Below, one piece after another: positions 24,758-39,439 of a stretch of DNA of 64,000 nucleotides (position 1 is the first letter of the stretch; the number at the start of each line of letters is the position of its first letter). Made by a program: the position numbers and the translations under genes. The notes below the pieces were generated by a model, which had not been told where the DNA came from, did not search any database, and was given only the letters and a program-made list of their open reading frames with translations. Source of the stretch: Chionoecetes opilio (taxonomy: Eukaryota > Arthropoda > Malacostraca > Decapoda > Majidae). The stretch lies in contig JACEEZ010012893.1 of NCBI GenBank assembly GCA_016584305.1, positions 61,373 to 125,372 of the forward strand. The letters run 5' to 3'.

Positions 24758-24905
24758 CCCCCGGCTAACACCCGGTACCCATTCACTGCTGGGTGGACAG
24801 GGGCTCGGTTTTTAAGAAGACCGCCCGTCTGTCTTCGCTCCGCCCGGGGATCGAACCCGGGACTTCTCGGTTGTGAGCCGAGCATGCTATCCCTTACACT
24901 ACGGT
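24757..24905 (-). mobile_element. tRNA-Val-derived SINE (family V), head half
   Basis: Head and adjoining body of family V on the minus strand. The tRNA part is the best preserved of all copies: CCGTAGTGTAAGGGATAGCA, an anticodon stem CTCGG/CCGAG around the loop CTCACAA (CAC anticodon with T33, Val), and GGGTTCGATCCCCGG. The body is cut where it meets the tail of LINE copy F, and the head side runs into a GT array. Confidence 0.9.
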
Positions 24906-24916
24906 GTGTGTGATTG

Positions 24917-24971
<55 letters not shown>

Positions 24972-25019
24972 ATGTGTGTGTGTGTGTGTGCAAATGTGCC
25001 TGCGTGCGTGCTTGCGTGC

Positions 25020-25089
<70 letters not shown>

Positions 25090-25130
25090 TGTGTGTGTGC
25101 GTGTGTGTAATAGTGTGTGTGTGTGTGTGC
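24905..25130. repeat. (GT)n array with GCGT and other interruptions
   Basis: About 225 bp of GT repeats with a GCGTGCTTGCGTGC segment in the middle. Frames across it are Cys-Val repeats. Confidence 0.96.
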
Positions 25131-25136
25131 TTGAAG

Positions 25137-25224
25137 GACAAGCGTGGGGCTGGGGTGAGACAAGCGTGGGGCTGGGGTGAGACAAGCGTGGGGCTGGGGT
25201 GAGACAAGCGTGGGGCTGGGGTGA
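25137..25224 (+). repeat. Four perfect 22-bp tandem repeats
   Basis: Unit begins GACAAGCGTGGGG and ends CTGGGGTGA; four identical copies. Confidence 0.95.
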
Positions 25225-25248
25225 GGCAGGCTACGGTGGTGGTAGGTG

Positions 25249-25383
25249 GACTACCCCGAGGCACTTTGACCAGTGACCAACGACAGCAACATCACGATTG
25301 TAGTTTGCACGCACATTGTTGTCTAATATATACTACTACTACAAACATCAATATATGGGTCCGAAGGGCCCACAAGCACTTGT
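25249..25383 (+). repeat. Repeat family C, partial copy 2
   Basis: Matches the far end of family C: GGCACTTTGACCAGTGACCA, GACAGCAACA, a GTAGTAGTA-complement (TACTACTAC) and a terminus GGGCCCACAAGCACT. The first part of the family is missing. Confidence 0.82.

Positions 25384-26136
<753 letters not shown>

Positions 26137-26226
<90 letters not shown>
26137..26226. repeat. (AC)n microsatellite, about 90 bp
   Basis: Pure AC between the tail of SINE family G and the head of a family V copy. Confidence 0.97.
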
Positions 26227-26228
<2 letters not shown>

Positions 26229-26239
26229 CGCAGGTGTAC

Positions 26240-26520
26240 GGTTAAGGGTACTCCGTAGTGTAGTAATTGTAGCACGCTTGATTCACCGAAAAATCCCGAG
26301 TTCGATCCCTGAGGGGAGTGGAGAAAGATGAGCGGTCTCCTTAAAACCCGACCCCCTGTTCACCCAGTTGTGAATGGGTACTTAGCAGGGGGTTGTGTTC
26401 CGCCTCCCGGGGTGGTGGCTTTGGTCAACAAGCACTAAGGAAGCAAAATAACAATGTATATACGGAGACGGGACCATACCAGTCTACCCCAGGCCCTGTA
26501 AAATACAACTAGGGAAATGC
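26240..26520 (+). mobile_element. tRNA-Val SINE (family V), full-length divergent copy
   Basis: The head ACTCCGTAGTGTAGTAATTG with GAGTTCGATCCC B-box is followed by a body with GAATGGGTACTTAGC, CGGGGTGGTGGCTTTGG and CCCTGTAAAATACAACTAG, ending in a short ATGCACACAT remnant of a CA tail. It is interrupted on the tail side by the hAT element at 26532. Confidence 0.85.
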
Positions 26521-26531
26521 ACACATTAAGG

Positions 26532-27190
26532 CAGGGGTTCCCAAAGTGGTCCATATCGACCCCCAGGGGTCGATAGGACCATCCAAGGGGTCGATGAATC
26601 GCCAGGGTGTCGAAAGGGGGTCAATAAATGGCTAGGGGGTCGATGAATGGCTAGGTGTGGAAAGTTTCAGCACGCAACAGCCGTTATGCGCGTGGTACCA
26701 AAGCCGCCTCTGTGTCACCCTGACATAGAGACGGCTTTGACTTGGCTCAGTGCTAGTCTGTGACGTCACGTCGGATCTGTACCCGTGACACGCTGTGTCA
26801 CGGTGACATGGTACTGTGACACGCACCCTCCACCCCCCACCCCCACCCCCCCTCTATCTCCCCTCCTCTGTCCCAAGATCGTACCGTACGTGAAATATTC
26901 CTGTCCGCTTCCCGTACTGAGCGAGCGAGCGTATTTTCTCCTTGCGTTGATGAGTGGACAGCCAGTAGTCCAGTTCATTCTCAACACGTTACTACTACTA
27001 CTAATACTACTACTAATACTACTACCTATAAGTACTACTATAATTCCTCATATTCATTTAATCAAAACGTGTATGTATTAGGTTTTTTTTCTTCATAACA
27101 TATACTATTTTCATTTAAATGTGTGGGGGTCGAAGTAAAATTTGAAACTTTATTAGGGGGTCGATGAGCTGAAGAGTTTGGGAACCCCTG
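26532..27190. mobile_element. Non-autonomous hAT element with perfect 8-bp target duplication
   Basis: The terminal inverted repeat CAGGGGTTCCCAAA begins at 26532 and its complement ends at 27190. The 8-bp CATTAAGG flanks both sides (26524-26531 and 27191-27198). Subterminal repeats of GGGGTCGATGAATGGCTAGG type occupy 26575-26655, and related GGGGTCGA motifs occur at 27126 and 27157. These are hAT hallmarks. No transposase is encoded in the 659 bp. The element is inserted at the tail of a family V SINE. Confidence 0.93.
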
Positions 27191-27198
27191 CATTAAGG

Positions 27199-27320
27199 GA
27201 TACAGTGTAATAAGTTGTTATCATATCGGAACCTCCCGCTATAACCACCTGGCTCTTCTCCCTCTCCCCTCCCCCACCGTCACTAAAAGACAAGACAGGC
27301 GAGTGAGGAGGAGAAAAGAG
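27199..27320. other. Short spacer between hAT and palindrome
   Basis: No feature recognised. Confidence 0.4.
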
Positions 27321-27985
27321 CCAATAGGCCGATATACTAAACTTACCTGACATCTGGTGGCCGTCTGGGAACCTTCCGTCAGCTCTAGTACTGCGGGTCA
27401 AGTGGTGTCAGATCAGACTTATTTGCCTTTATTATCTACCAAACCAGCTACAATTAAGTGTTGTCATGGTCAACATAAGTTTTTGCAAAAGCAAATATAA
27501 GGGGTTTACATTATTCATGGCATTATAATGAGGATTGTTGGCAAAATAATAGCATTCGACCATATTGTGTCCTACAACATTCTACTAAATTTACAACATT
27601 CTATCAAATAATTTAGAGGAATGCATTAAGGCGGGTGTATGGGTAAATATTACCTTCATGCATGCAAAGATAAGGTAATATTTACCCAAACATCCGCCTT
27701 GATGCATTCCTCTAAATCATTGGATAGATTGTTGTAGGACACATGTGGTCGAATGCTTTTATTTTGCCAACAATCCTCATTAAACCGCCATGAATAAGGT
27801 AAAACCCTCATATTTTCTTTTGCAAAAACCTATGTTGACCATTACAACACTTAATTGTAGCTGGTTTGGTAGAGAATAATGGCAAATAAGTCCAGCCTGA
27901 CACCCCTTCACCCGCAGTACTGGAGCTGACGCGAGGTTCCCAGACAGCCACCAGATGTTAGGTAAGTTTAGTCTATCGGCCTATT
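27321..27985. mobile_element. 665-bp palindrome / foldback element
   Basis: Two arms of about 336 bp (27321-27656) and 314 bp (27672-27985) are inverted copies of each other with scattered mismatches and a 15-bp loop around CATGCATGC. Both arms share, inverted, ATAGGCCGATA, CTGGTGGC, GTTTTTGCAAAAG-like, CAACAATCCTCATT and GGTAAATATTACC segments. The whole can fold into one long hairpin. This fits a foldback-type or long-TIR MITE; no coding potential. Confidence 0.9.
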
Positions 27986-28045
27986 TGTGGTGGTCAGGTA
28001 GACGGCACGGCAGGTGAGCTAACCAGACGGAGATCCGTTGGCTTG

Positions 28046-28286
28046 TCCGGGATGTATATTGCCGAAGTCTGGAAAGGATCGCCTACTTCACTCTTCAACA
28101 CGTCAGGTTAGATTACGGTAGATTACGATTAGGTTCTGGTAGGTTATCAGCAGAGAGGTCAATTTGTGTGGAAATCACAATGAGGGTATTTTCGAGAAAA
28201 TCATATGGTTAGTCACGGAGCGACAGCCATGCGTCTTCACTGGGAAAAGGCGATCCTTTCTAGACTTCGGTAATATGCGTCCGGGA
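28046..28286. mobile_element. MITE with ~40-bp terminal inverted repeats (MITE-3)
   Basis: Ends share, inverted, TCCGGGATGTATATTGCC, GAAGTCTGGAAAGGATCGCC with about five mismatches. Length about 241 bp. The interior has GGTTAGATTACGG-like TTAGG-ish motifs, reminiscent of MITE-1. No target duplication was established. Confidence 0.8.
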
Positions 28287-29056
<770 letters not shown>

Positions 29057-29160
29057 AAATGTATTGCTCCCACTGGGCGACAAACCAAATTACAGAGACA
29101 TGAAGACATAGGAGTATAATCGTGTCTCGCATGGCACACCGTAAACTATAGAGACACACA

Positions 29161-29634
29161 AGTGCTTGTGGGCCCTTCGGACCCATGTATTGATATTTGT
29201 AGTAGTAGTATTATATTAGACAACATGTGATTGCAAACTCCAATCGTGTTGTTGCTGTCGTTGGTCACTGGTCAAAGTGCCTCGGGGTAGACCATGTTCC
29301 GTGTGATTCCAACCCATTGTGTTCCGTGTGATTCCAACACACACACTCACACACGGACACAAAAGTTAAGTCCAAAAGTCTACTGAGTTTGTGGAATGCG
29401 GCAAGACGTTGCCGCAGAGTTTTTCATGTAATCTGTTACTCCTAAAAGTGTTTTTAGCCCAAACCCCCCTTTTAAAATTATTCAATCGACATGGGATCAA
29501 GCCGCTTACCACCTACGATTTATTTGCGATTTTTTTAGCCTACTCTCATCAAGATTGAATTTACAGTTTCGGCTACCCAAAACAGACAGATAGACAGACA
29601 GACAGACACACGGCTACTCCTATAGTATATTAGA
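29161..29634 (-). repeat. Repeat family C, longest copy
   Basis: Contains both ends of the family in complement: AGTGCTTGTGGGCCC at 29161 and CTATAGTATATTAGA ending at 29634. Between them are the GGTCACTGGTCAAAGTGCC segment, a short CACACAC region, GCGGCAAGACG-like sequence and GTTTCGGCTACCCAAAACAG followed by GACA repeats. No frame of note. The 50456-50920 copy has the same limits. Confidence 0.85.
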
Positions 29635-29651
29635 TTCATATATATGCATAG

Positions 29652-29886
<235 letters not shown>

Positions 29887-29929
29887 TATTAAGAAATAGT
29901 AAGTTACTTTGGCAACAGCTAAAACATTT

Positions 29930-31862
29930 AGGGTATTCAACAAATTATAAAGGAAATACGAAGACTGCTAAAGATTGAGGATGAGCTATGCTGTGATGAG
30001 AATAAGATTGCATAATTATATAACAACGTCTTTGCTAATGTGGCCTCTACATTAGTTAGTAAAATACCCATAGCTCCAAAAATTTATAATACGGATAGTA
30101 GCATTTTTAGAAAGTTTTACAGGTCTAAAGGAGTTAATGAAAACAGTTTTAGGATCAAAGAAGTAACATAAGATTATGTTTTCAAAGTAATAATGGAGTT
30201 AGGAGTAAATAAGAGCACAAGGTTAGGTGGGGTATCAGTAAGATTTATAAAAGAGGGAGCACAAATTTTCATGGGTCCTATATCACACATTATAAAGTTA
30301 TCAATTAACACAAGTAAAGTCCCAGCAGGACAAGGAAGCTAGAGTACGACCATTATACAAAATGAATGATAGACTTAAAGTGGGGAATTACAGACCAGTT
30401 AGTATCTTAAATATAATATCAAAACTTTTAGAAAAAACAGGCCATGATCAGTTGTCTGAATATTTGATGGAAAACAAATTGATATACGAGTTCCAGTCCG
30501 GTTTCAGAAGGAATCAATACATGTTTCCTCTACTTGTCAGACTTACTGAAAGTCAATATATCCAAGACAACTATACGGGGCTGCTACTCCTTGATCTACA
30601 AAAGGCTTTTGACACAGAAGACCAGCTGAGCTTGTGCGAAAAACTAAAAGCCATGGGAGTTCAGTCTGTGGAGTGGTTTTATTCCTACTTGACTGGAAGG
30701 AAACAAATGGTTGACATAAATGACCATTTCTCTGAATCTTGTAATATTACATGTGGGGAACCACAAGGAAGTATCTTGGGACCTCATATATTTTGTGTTT
30801 TGTTAATGATATGTCAATTCGTTTTCTTGTCAGCTACTTCTATATGCAGACGATAGCATTTTGATTGTATGACATAAGGATGCTAAGATTTCTAACAAAA
30901 TAGGCAGAGTTTAAATCTTGTAACAAATGGATGATTGATAACAAGTTATCACTTCACCCAAAAGCAAGTTGAAGCGAGTAAATAAATTTTCATAATCAAG
31001 TAATAGAAGGAGTAAAATCAGTTAATTACTTGGGAATTCATTTGGATCAAAGTTCCACTGGGGAAATGCACAGGACAGGCAGTAGTTAGGAAAATAAATG
31101 CAAAGTAATTTTTTTTATATATATAGACAAGCAAATTCTTTGAATCAAAATATCAAGAAAACGCTATTATATGTTCTGCATTAATTCAACCACATTTTTA
31201 TTATGCCTGTGCTTCATGGTATTCAGGACTAACCAGCAAATAAAAAAAACGGTTTCAAATTTCTCAAAATAAGATTATTGGATTCAATTTAGGCTTAGAT
31301 CAAAGAACTCACATTGGAATGACATAACTAGAAAAGGTAAATATGCTGATCGTTGGAAATAGAGTGAACAATTTAAGATAAAATCATGTCTACAATACTT
31401 TTAAAGCTGGACCATCTTACCTGACTAAAAATAATTCAAGGATAAATAATTATTCAGTAAGAACAAAGACAAAGTGACTGCAATTACTGTGCAACGAGAA
31501 TTCAAGGTGTAGCAATACATTCCTTTTATACAGCTATCAAGGAGTGGAACTCAGTACCTAGTAATGTTAAATGTATGGATTCAGTACGTAGGTTTGAAAC
31601 TGCTGTGAAGAAGCATCTTACTGAACAGGAAAGAAAGATAAGTTAATGTCTTTATATTCGAGTAACTATTGTTTTAGATTTTTAGTGGATAAATTATGTA
31701 TTTATATCCTTTGTATTCTACTATAGAGTTTATTTAAGATTTTTATGGAGATGGATTATTATTATTTACATTGGAATGTGCAATGTGTGCGAGAATTTTA
31801 TGTAAAGTGTAAAATGTTTGATTGACTTTATTTAGTAAGAGTTAGTTCACACTTTAGATCAT
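29930..31862 (+). mobile_element. CR1/L2-like LINE relic (copy G)
   Basis: RT-coding relic on the plus strand from an upstream linker (29950-30360) through an RT (30362-30860 plus frameshifted continuation) to a C-terminus near 31645, then an AT-rich 3'-UTR to 31862. A segment of that 3'-UTR (31721-31803) recurs in the loop of the inverted repeat at 32102-32170. Sequence differs from copies A-F. Confidence 0.83.
30362..30856 (+). pseudogene. Reverse transcriptase of LINE copy G
   Basis: Open for 164 codons with VGNYRPVSILNIISKLLEK (RT block 1), YEFQSGFRRNQ, GLLLLDLQKAFDTEDQLSLC (block A) and CGEPQGSILGPHIF (block B, with E in place of the usual V). A frameshift near 30820 moves the active-site region to another frame, where YADDSILIV is readable at 30847-30873. 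Downstream the C-terminus FETAVKKHLTEQERK ends near 31645. The upstream linker KSTRLGGVSVRFIKEGA is at 30205-30260. Confidence 0.87.
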
Positions 31863-31863
31863 A

Positions 31864-32486
31864 CAGAAAACAAGACCTTCTATCAATACAGGTGTCACTA
31901 TAAAAATCCAGACTGCGCCACCACGGGCAAGGGCCAACTATCATAGCTCTCAAAGGAGAAAAAATAATAATAGCCTACAGGCGCTATAGGGTCTAACGTA
32001 AAGAAAACAAAAAACTAAACACAGGCATATTACATTGACATAACCATGAAGTATGCTAGCGCTCACAAGAATAACCCACTAAAGATTCCTAACTTAATTT
32101 CTATAGAGTTGTATTCATAGATTTTTAATGAGATGGGTATGTTGCATTGTGCAATGTGTGCGATAATTTTAATCTATTGTTTGTACAGTCTTGCCTCACA
32201 ACAGGAACCCCACTGAAATTAAGTTAGGAATCTTTAGTGGGTTATTCTTGTGAGCGCTAGCATACTTCATGGTTATGTCAATGTAATATGTCTGTGTTTA
32301 GTTTTTCGTTTTCTTTACGTTAGACCCTATAGCGCCTGTAGGCTATTATTATTTTTTTCTCCTTTGAGGGCTTAGGTGGTTTGCTCTGCACATTCTTGAG
32401 AGCTATGATAGTTGGCCCTTGCCCGTGGTGGGCGCAGTCTGGATTTTTATAGTGACACCTGTATTGATAGAAGGTCTTGTTTTCTG
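31864..32486. repeat. Near-identical inverted repeat with SINE-derived arms
   Basis: The left arm 31864-32101 is almost identical in complement to 32215-32486; the right arm has about 32 extra bp (near 32368-32400). Arms contain family A SINE segments (GCGCCACCACGGGC; CCTACAGGCGCTATAGG) plus unique flank. The 113-bp loop resembles the 3'-UTR of LINE copy G. The very high arm identity implies a recent inverted duplication or an assembly foldback. Confidence 0.9.
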
Positions 32487-32880
32487 ATAAAGACGCAACA
32501 TTTCTGCCGTTGTTGTCTATTCCATGATATACGTCTGCGGTCCTCCTTGATGGGCAACGCTTACCAGGCCCAGGAGGAGGAAGAGGGAAAGAAGGACAAG
32601 GAGGACGTTTCTCGCTCCCTTATAGAATATTGATGTGTATTTTTTGGGTTCCCGAAGCGGTCATAGTGATCGCGACTGTCTCTGAAAAACAAATTGCTTG
32701 TGTCTCATAATTAAATTAGCTCCATGAGCTGTTGTAGACACCTATCAGCGCCAGAATTTTTAATTCATCCTAAAAACCTGGGGAAAAGTGGTAACTAAGT
32801 TATTTTTAACGCCAATTTGCAAAGATAATTTGACCTTGATTGCAATGATAATGTAAGATAATAATAAAGACATGTTCATA
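32487..32880. other. No gene recognised
   Basis: Short frames only, including one with a GGA-rich stretch. Nothing supported. Confidence 0.45.
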
Positions 32881-32894
32881 TGAATAGAATTCGC

Positions 32895-33300
32895 GCTTAC
32901 ACGTGCATAATGAAGCAGTTTTTCCCATATTAAGAAGAGGACGCGTCGCCTCGCCCACCGTACGACGGCACTCCCGGGGGTCACCACGCGCGAGTCCCCA
33001 TGCAGGCTCCCTTCCCATACCAAGGAACTCTCGACAGGAAGCATTAACTTGCCCCAGCCACGGGCCTTGTGGTCGCCCCCTTGCCCTCCTTCACGCCGGA
33101 TTGTCTCTTACAGATACAACCCGATGGGAAGGATCGGTTTCAGGGTAGCGTGCCACATACTCATATAGCCGAAGTTGGCGCTGACGGACTATTCAGGTAA
33201 TAGGCCTCGATTCAGTCTCAGTGCAATCGCTGATTTGATACGTAATGATCTCAGCGATACCCCATGATTCTGCGAAGACACTTACGTATTACCAAAGGCA
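32895..33300 (-). pseudogene. RTE C-terminal domain
   Basis: Frames on the minus strand read RQRQLRLYEYVARYPETDPS (33190-33125), RVVSVRDNPAWRRARGRPRG (33125-33065), SWLGQVNASCRELLGMGREP (33065-33005) and GDPRECRRTVGEATRPLLN (32985-32925). This basic RGRP segment followed by SWLxQV is typical of the RTE C-terminus. Confidence 0.82.
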
Positions 33301-33371
33301 TCGATTCCCCTCTTCAATTCGCTATTTATTGTCCATGTCTCACAACCACAGAGTAAGACAGGGATCACAAG

Positions 33372-34401
33372 CTACTTTAATATCTGGATCTTTGTCCTGC
33401 ACAGGTACCGACATCGCCAAATAGTCGTGCTGAGCGAGTCCATAACACCGCAGGCTATGCCAATCCGCCGTAAGACTTCTTGACGCGACCCGTCATCATT
33501 ATGGACTGCGCTACCAAGGTATGTAAAACTTTCCAAGATCTCAATGTCTTCGCCGCATGCATGAACAGACTGTACTGTTTCATCTAGTAAGCCTCCAAAC
33601 ACCTGGACCTTGGTCTTGAGCCAGGAGACCTCCAGTCCCAACGGCTTTGCCTCCTTCTGCAGCGTCTCGAGAGCCATCACCAGGACCTCCAGCGACTCAG
33701 CAAAGATTACTGCATCATTGGCAAAAACAAGATCAGTGATCTTGGTGTTGCCGAGGGATGCTCCACAATCACTTTGATCTACAACTTTGTCCAATACCTA
33801 GTCCATACAAGTGTTGAAAAGTGATGCGAAGTTACAGAAGATCCCTGAGTGACTCACGATTCACAGAGGCAAACACCTTCTTGAGATCAACATAGGCTGC
33901 AAGCCCCTGTCGAAACTCACGTCGGTGTTCCAACAGGACACGAAGCGCTAGGATACGGTCCGTTGTTGACTTACCTGGCGTGAACCCAGACTGCTGAGGT
34001 CTCTGATGCTTCAGCAGATAGCTGCGGATCCGTGTCAGCAATAGATGGGCAAGCACCTTGCCTGGCACGCTGAGCAGTGTAATACCGCGGTAATTGTTGC
34101 AGTCCTGACGGTTCCTTTTCCCCTTGCAGATAGGGACAACCAGCCCCCTTTTTCAGTCAGGGGGAATGGTACCTGATTGCCACACGGCAGTCAGGACAGC
34201 ATGCAACCCGCGGATCATGGCCTCACCCCCAGCTTTGAGGAGCTCTGCACTGATATTACAAACACCAGCTGCCTTTCCACCCCTCAACTTTGCTACAGCC
34301 TCTCTGACTTCGTCAAGAGAGGGTGCGGTTTCGTCAGTGGGAGGATCAGCATCCACAGCCAGTAATCCAGTGGTGTGGAGCTGCCCAATTGGAGGGTCCA
34401 C
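33372..34401 (-). pseudogene. RTE reverse transcriptase domain
   Basis: Three minus-strand pieces: 34401-34153 (LDEVREAVAKLRGGKAAGVC, NISAELLKAGGEA), 34068-33832 (MPGKVLAHLLLTRIRSYLL, QQSGFTPGKSTTDRILAL, GLAAYVDLKKVFASVNRES, where DLKKVFASV stands for the usual DLKKAFDSV) and 33794-33372 (TDLVFANDAVIFAESLEVL). The catalytic FADD reads FAND, and the block A aspartate also appears replaced by Ala/Ser sequence. The polymerase is therefore inactive even before counting frameshifts. Confidence 0.88.
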
Positions 34402-34428
34402 CGTGAAAAACTGCCCAAAATACTCAGC

Positions 34429-34908
34429 TCAACGAGCCATCTGCCCATCCATGTCCGACACGAGGCTCCCATCTGCTACTCGGATAGCACTCGCCCGAGA
34501 TGGAGACTTGAAACGGAGCTTCTTCAGGGCTCGGTAGGCGAGTCGGCGGTCATTAGCGTTCATATGGCCCTTGACATCCTCATCGAGACTCCTGACATAC
34601 CTCTCCTTGTCTCTCCCCAGGAGGCTTCTAGTCCTGCGTGACAGAGCCCTGTGCTGGTCCCGGTTCCCAACATGTCTGGCAGCGCGACTCTCCTCGATAT
34701 TCTCCAGCGTCTCCGTCGAGACAAAACCTCGTCTTGACCTGGGGCGCTCCTCAATACACTCCTTGGCAGCCTGTGGACTTTCACGTTTGAAGGTATCCCA
34801 CAGTTCTACTGGGTCCTCGAGGGCACCGAGTACATCAAACCGATTTGAGACTGCCAGCGAGTACTCATGGGCACATGTCAAGTCCTTCAGCTTCTCAAGC
34901 TGAAACAT
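34429..34908 (-). pseudogene. RTE linker between endonuclease and RT
   Basis: 160 residues on the minus strand with FQLEKLKDLTCAHEYSLAVS, NRFDVLGALEDPVELWDTFK and RRTRSLLGRDKERYVRSLDE. This charged, helical linker is conserved among RTE-type proteins and contains no catalytic motif. Confidence 0.8.
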
Positions 34909-34920
34909 ATTAGGGTTACC

Positions 34921-35700
34921 TCATGAGATTCTTCTGGGCTTTACATGAAGCTTAAGTGTAGCAACAACAAGTCTGTGATATGCTTTAAAGAACTCAGTAC
35001 TCCGGTAAACCCTGCAGTTATGGAGGGTCCTCCAACGAGTACTAACTAGGATGTGGTCGATCTCCTCAGCTACCCCTCCGGCATTACTATACCATGTCCA
35101 ACAATGCATCTCTGGTCTCTGATACCAAGAACCTGCAATTCTCAACATTCTAGACCTTGCAAAATTCAGAAGGAGAGAACTGTTAATGTTCCTGATACCG
35201 GAGCCATGAGGACCAACACATAACTCATAGCCATCTCTCACATTGCCAGTAGTAGCATTGAAGTCGCCCAAGACAATGAGTGTGTCCCGATGAGGACACT
35301 GGTCTAATACAGAGTCTAGTTTGGCGTAGAACATCTTCTCTTCAGTTTCACACACCTCGGTAGGAGTGTACACTGCAACAAGAGACATGATACCCAAAGT
35401 TTGTTTCACCCTCACCCACATTATGCGCTCATCAACCTGAGTAACCTCAACAACAGACGGCTGCAGTTTGCTAGAGATGCCTATAGCTACACGGTGACCA
35501 GCCTATAGGACACGGTGACCATTGCTCATGCCGGACCAATAGTAGGTGTAACCCCCACTGCTAGTCTCGCCACTGCCAGGCCTCTTCGTCTCAGAGTCTC
35601 ACTATATCCACCCTCAGCCTACTGAACTTGCCCAATATGAGAGGTAGTCGATGATCGTCTGAGAGGCTCAGAACGTTCCACGAGCCTACACGAAGAACCC
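34921..35700 (-). pseudogene. RTE APE-type endonuclease region
   Basis: The frame 35421-34921 reads VAVYTPTEVCETEEKMFYAK, then LIVLGDFNATTGNVRDGYE (GDFN metal-binding block), WTWYSNAGGVAEEIDHILVS (the DHIL block) and AYHRLVVATLKLHVK, where the usual DHRLV has become YHRLV. Upstream, in another frame to about 35690, RVLRVGSWNVLSLSDDHRL gives the SWNV start of the nuclease. APE nucleases nick target DNA for reverse transcription. The lost terminal-block Asp would impair activity. Confidence 0.87.
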
Positions 35701-35965
35701 TCCGGAGGTTTATCCCAGGAGTGATTCAACGGGCAGGCGCCGCCTCTACACCGCCCCGGCCATCCCTACAAGAAAAAAATGGGTTAGGGGGCTCTCCCAC
35801 TTGATTAAGAGAGTGGGATTCCCGAGGGCCTTGCCCCGCACTCGTCATAGGCAGACCCCCACTCCCCTGCGTCGGCATTGGAGGGGTCTGCGTGGTCGGG
35901 TCCCCGGGCAAAACCGGGTCGGGGGCGCGGTTCCCATTGCGGTTCCAAAATTTCACTTACTATTC

Positions 35966-37176
<1,211 letters not shown>

Positions 37177-37334
37177 ATATATATATTCCTACCACCTTGC
37201 TGATCTTTTCCTTCCGGCTTATCATGTTTCCCTTCCTCTTTCTCCTTCCTCTTATATTCCTCCTCCTCATTCTGCTGATCCTCTTATCTCTTCCTCCCCT
37301 CTCTTTCCTTCTCTTTTCTTCTCTCTTTGTTCAT

Positions 37335-39439
<2,105 letters not shown>

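Larger units (their letters stand above)
32890..35965 (-). mobile_element. RTE-clade LINE, nearly full length
   Basis: A minus-strand element of about 3.1 kb with all RTE regions in order: N-terminus (35956-35700), APE endonuclease (35690-34921), linker (34908-34429), RT (34401-33372) and a conserved C-terminus (33300-32895). RTE elements encode one long ORF with endonuclease and RT and have short UTRs, which matches this layout. Several frameshifts and stops separate the pieces. Confidence 0.9.
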
